NCBI GenBank assembly: GCA_001603145.1
Contig: LVBI01000035.1
Location: forward strand, 1 to 40,958
From: Spirochaetales bacterium Spiro_07
GTDB lineage: Bacteria; Spirochaetota; Spirochaetia; Treponematales; Treponemataceae
DNA: 40,958 bases
Direction: 5' to 3'
Of the stretch, positions 39,036 through 40,958 are shown piece by piece. Position 1 is the stretch's first letter; every line of letters starts with the position of its first letter. The notes under the pieces are model-generated. The model was given only the letters and a program-made list of their open reading frames with translations. It ran no database searches and had not been told where the DNA came from. Position numbers and translations under genes: made by a program.

Positions 39036-40958
39036 ATGGGTTCAACATCTGATATTTATACACTTTTACGCCTCTACGGCAAAAAACAACATCGTACGCA
39101 GATTTCTGTGGAAGAATTTTGCAATTATCTCATAAAGTATGCACAGCATTATGTAACTGAGCAACCTGATCTTGCAAAATACACAAAAACGCCGCGCGAA
39201 TCTTTGCTGCAAGAGCTTGACGGTTTGGCAAACACAAACAAGGTTATTCTCAAAGAAGAAGACGGAAACCCGATTATCGTCATTTCCGCTTATTTCAAGG
39301 AAAACGTAAATGCACGTTATAAGCAGATGGCGACAAACCCTTCCGTGCCTTTCCCGATTCCGACCGATTTGCCGAAGGATTTTCCGCAGGAGCTTATAAG
39401 CCAGCAGGATGCGGGCACAATCATCTATGATTTGCTCGACGGCAAGGAACATGGCGAAAACGTCATTTATTCGCTTGTATTCAGACGCGAAATTGCGCCG
39501 GTGCTTTTGCCGCAAGGCGTTACGGCTGAATTCTTGATGCAGGCTTCGATTGCAAAGCTGCGTGATTTGATGAACCACGGCGAGCAGCACGATTACTTCC
39601 TTCAGAAATTGATGACATCAAACGGCGGCAGAAGCCTTGCCGTAAAGAACTTCTTCAATCAGTTCATTTCAAACGAAGAAGAGACTCTCATCAAATTCAA
39701 AGAAGCCGGCGACTGCTATTACTTCCTCAACCAGCTGTTTCTCTTCATCCGCCAGGATTTTGAGAAAATCAAGGATAAGACACCTGAAGACGTAGATTTG
39801 CTTCAAGCTGTTTATATTGCTGAATTGTGCGCGTCATTCTACAAGAACAAAGTTCAGCTTAACCTTCAGAAAGACACCGCGCTCAAGAATCTTGAGCTTT
39901 CTTTGGGCAAGCAGCCATATTACTTTGATGCAACCGCAATTTCTAAGTTTGTAGACTCGCGCGGTGTGCCGCTGCTTGGTCAGTATTCTGAAGAAGACCT
40001 CAACGATTATCTTACAAAGTCTACAACACCGACTGTAGACAATCACATGCCGCCGCTGCTCACATTCAAGACACCAGACGGCAACCGCTATTTTGTCTTG
40101 AACGAAAAGACTATGCCGCTTGTGATGAAGCTCTGCACCGAAGCGCGAAAGACAGTTCACGATTCGATTACGAAAGAATGGTTCGGGCTTTTGCAGCGTT
40201 TTCAGTCTGTGCCGGCGATGAAGAACATAAAAGACTTTGACCAGCGCCTCGAAGAGATTGTTGAAGCAGAAGAACCGGTGCTTTATGCGCTTCTCAACGC
40301 GCCGTTCTTAAAGACGGTCTACTATGACGCGCTTGAAGACAAGGAAAGCAACATCGACAAATTCAGCTTCTTCAATGACGGCGAGCTGCTGCCTTACAGC
40401 GACTTGCTGATGCTTACGCCGCATTCGGTATTGTCAGACGCAAAGATTCTGCTGCCAGTCTGGTACACATTGCCTGGTCTTTCGTTCATTCTTGCGCTTA
40501 TTTTTGGCCGCGGAAGCATGTCAAAGAAGGCAAAGAACAAAAAGAAAAAGAAAGAATCTGAATCAAAGGAAACATCAAAAAAGGCCAGCTCGTCTTCAAC
40601 GATGTCTGTGTCTACTGAAAGCCCTAAGTCGCAGAGCATGGCTAACAACAAGAAAGACGAATTCAAGATGGCAGCTGCCGCTATTGAAAAGATTCTCGTT
40701 CCGCCTGATTCTTCGCTTGATTCAGAGCTGACTTCTTATCTGAACGAATGGAACCACATTCTTGATAAGGAAGCGAAGAAGAATCTTACCGAAGACGTAA
40801 ATTCTCTTATCAGAGATTATCTTAGAAAGATTCTGCGTACATCTTCGCCAAGCAGCTTTTCTGCCGAGCGCGTGAACCAGCTTGCTGAAACGCTTGTAAA
40901 GACACCAGCATTGCAGAAAATCAACGACCACACGAACCTGCACATGTATATTCAGCTT
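39036..40958 (+). CDS. Large unknown protein, 3'-truncated by the window edge
   Basis: An open frame of 641 codons runs from ATG 39036 to the last base without a stop, so the gene continues beyond the window. Codon use matches neighbouring core genes. No signal peptide is present. About 465 residues of mainly helical, mixed-charge sequence (for example N-T-N-K-V-I-L-K-E-E-D-G-N-P and P-F-P-I-P-T-D-L-P-K-D) precede a single hydrophobic segment at about 468-490 (W-Y-T-L-P-G-L-S-F-I-L-A-L-I-F). A very Lys-rich, then Ser-rich, linker follows (about 492-530) and a second helical domain begins near 540. I recognise no family. The lysine cluster after the membrane segment would favour that side in the cytoplasm, which is hard to square with a 465-residue N-terminal part lacking a signal. 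Confidence 0.9.
   Translation, partial: MGSTSDIYTLLRLYGKKQHRTQISVEEFCNYLIKYAQHYVTEQPDLAKYTKTPRESLLQELDGLANTNKVILKEEDGNPIIVISAYFKENVNARYKQMATNPSVPFPIPTDLPKDFPQELISQQDAGTIIYDLLDGKEHGENVIYSLVFRREIAPVLLPQGVTAEFLMQASIAKLRDLMNHGEQHDYFLQKLMTSNGGRSLAVKNFFNQFISNEEETLIKFKEAGDCYYFLNQLFLFIRQDFEKIKDKTPEDVDLLQAVYIAELCASFYKNKVQLNLQKDTALKNLELSLGKQPYYFDATAISKFVDSRGVPLLGQYSEEDLNDYLTKSTTPTVDNHMPPLLTFKTPDGNRYFVLNEKTMPLVMKLCTEARKTVHDSITKEWFGLLQRFQSVPAMKNIKDFDQRLEEIVEAEEPVLYALLNAPFLKTVYYDALEDKESNIDKFSFFNDGELLPYSDLLMLTPHSVLSDAKILLPVWYTLPGLSFILALIFGRGSMSKKAKNKKKKKESESKETSKKASSSSTMSVSTESPKSQSMANNKKDEFKMAAAAIEKILVPPDSSLDSELTSYLNEWNHILDKEAKKNLTEDVNSLIRDYLRKILRTSSPSSFSAERVNQLAETLVKTPALQKINDHTNLHMYIQL

Overview
The window looks like a stretch of chromosome from a host-associated spirochaete of the Treponema group. 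The reasons are indirect: an archaeal-type UMP kinase, a PlzA-like PilZ protein with an N-terminal extension, many short TPR or unknown lipoproteins with spirochaete-style lipoboxes, and a dense set of small intergenic fold-back repeats. No phage, IS element, rRNA or CRISPR array is visible, and no gene pins down the species.

Layout. 1-684: 3'-truncated lipoprotein gene (minus) whose 5' end carries a 7-bp tandem repeat and is out of frame as read. 1360-6898: minus-strand operon argC-argJ-argB-argD-asnA, making ornithine by the cyclic acetyl route and asparagine from aspartate and ammonia; two palindromes lie upstream of argC. 7145-9402: TPR lipoprotein, a conserved-looking unknown and an XRE-cupin regulator (plus). 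9910-14172: secreted carbohydrate-binding-like protein, citramalate synthase, small membrane protein and RadC (minus). 14262-15455: lipoprotein glucosaminidase (plus). 15546-19347: pyrH, then an ECF sigma / zinc anti-sigma / membrane IPT-transglutaminase-like cluster whose transglutaminase domain lacks its cysteine. 19685-21289: cysS. 21385-24889: murB, a double cyclic-nucleotide-binding protein, an exported protein and a DUF192 lipoprotein (plus). 25029-27016: TPR protein and PilZ protein (minus). 27509-27814: tRNA-Asp and tRNA-Pro. 27993-29355: thioredoxin, glutathione peroxidase and a two-cysteine OhrR-like MarR regulator, a compact peroxide-defence unit with an inverted repeat at its promoter. 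29565-31443: Dabb protein, iron-sulfur flavoprotein-like reductase and YjbR-like protein (minus). 31591-34326: retropepsin-like lipoprotein, HAD phosphatase and M48 lipoprotein protease (plus). 34478-38913: chemoreceptor, metallophosphoesterase and hisC (minus). 39036 to the right edge: an unrecognised open frame of at least 641 codons (plus).

Shared themes. (i) At least six genes have a sigma70-type promoter whose -10 box ends 5-8 nt before the start codon with no Shine-Dalgarno sequence, suggesting leaderless mRNAs. (ii) Three families of small palindromic repeats fill nearly all the longer intergenic gaps. (iii) The envelope is heavily represented: six lipoproteins, two other exported proteins, a membrane-stress sigma cluster, an M48 protease and a cell-wall hydrolase. 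The best candidates for something undescribed are the repeat-controlled lipoprotein, the sigma/anti-sigma/pseudo-transglutaminase cluster, the two-lobed aspartyl-protease-like lipoprotein and the large unknown at the right edge.
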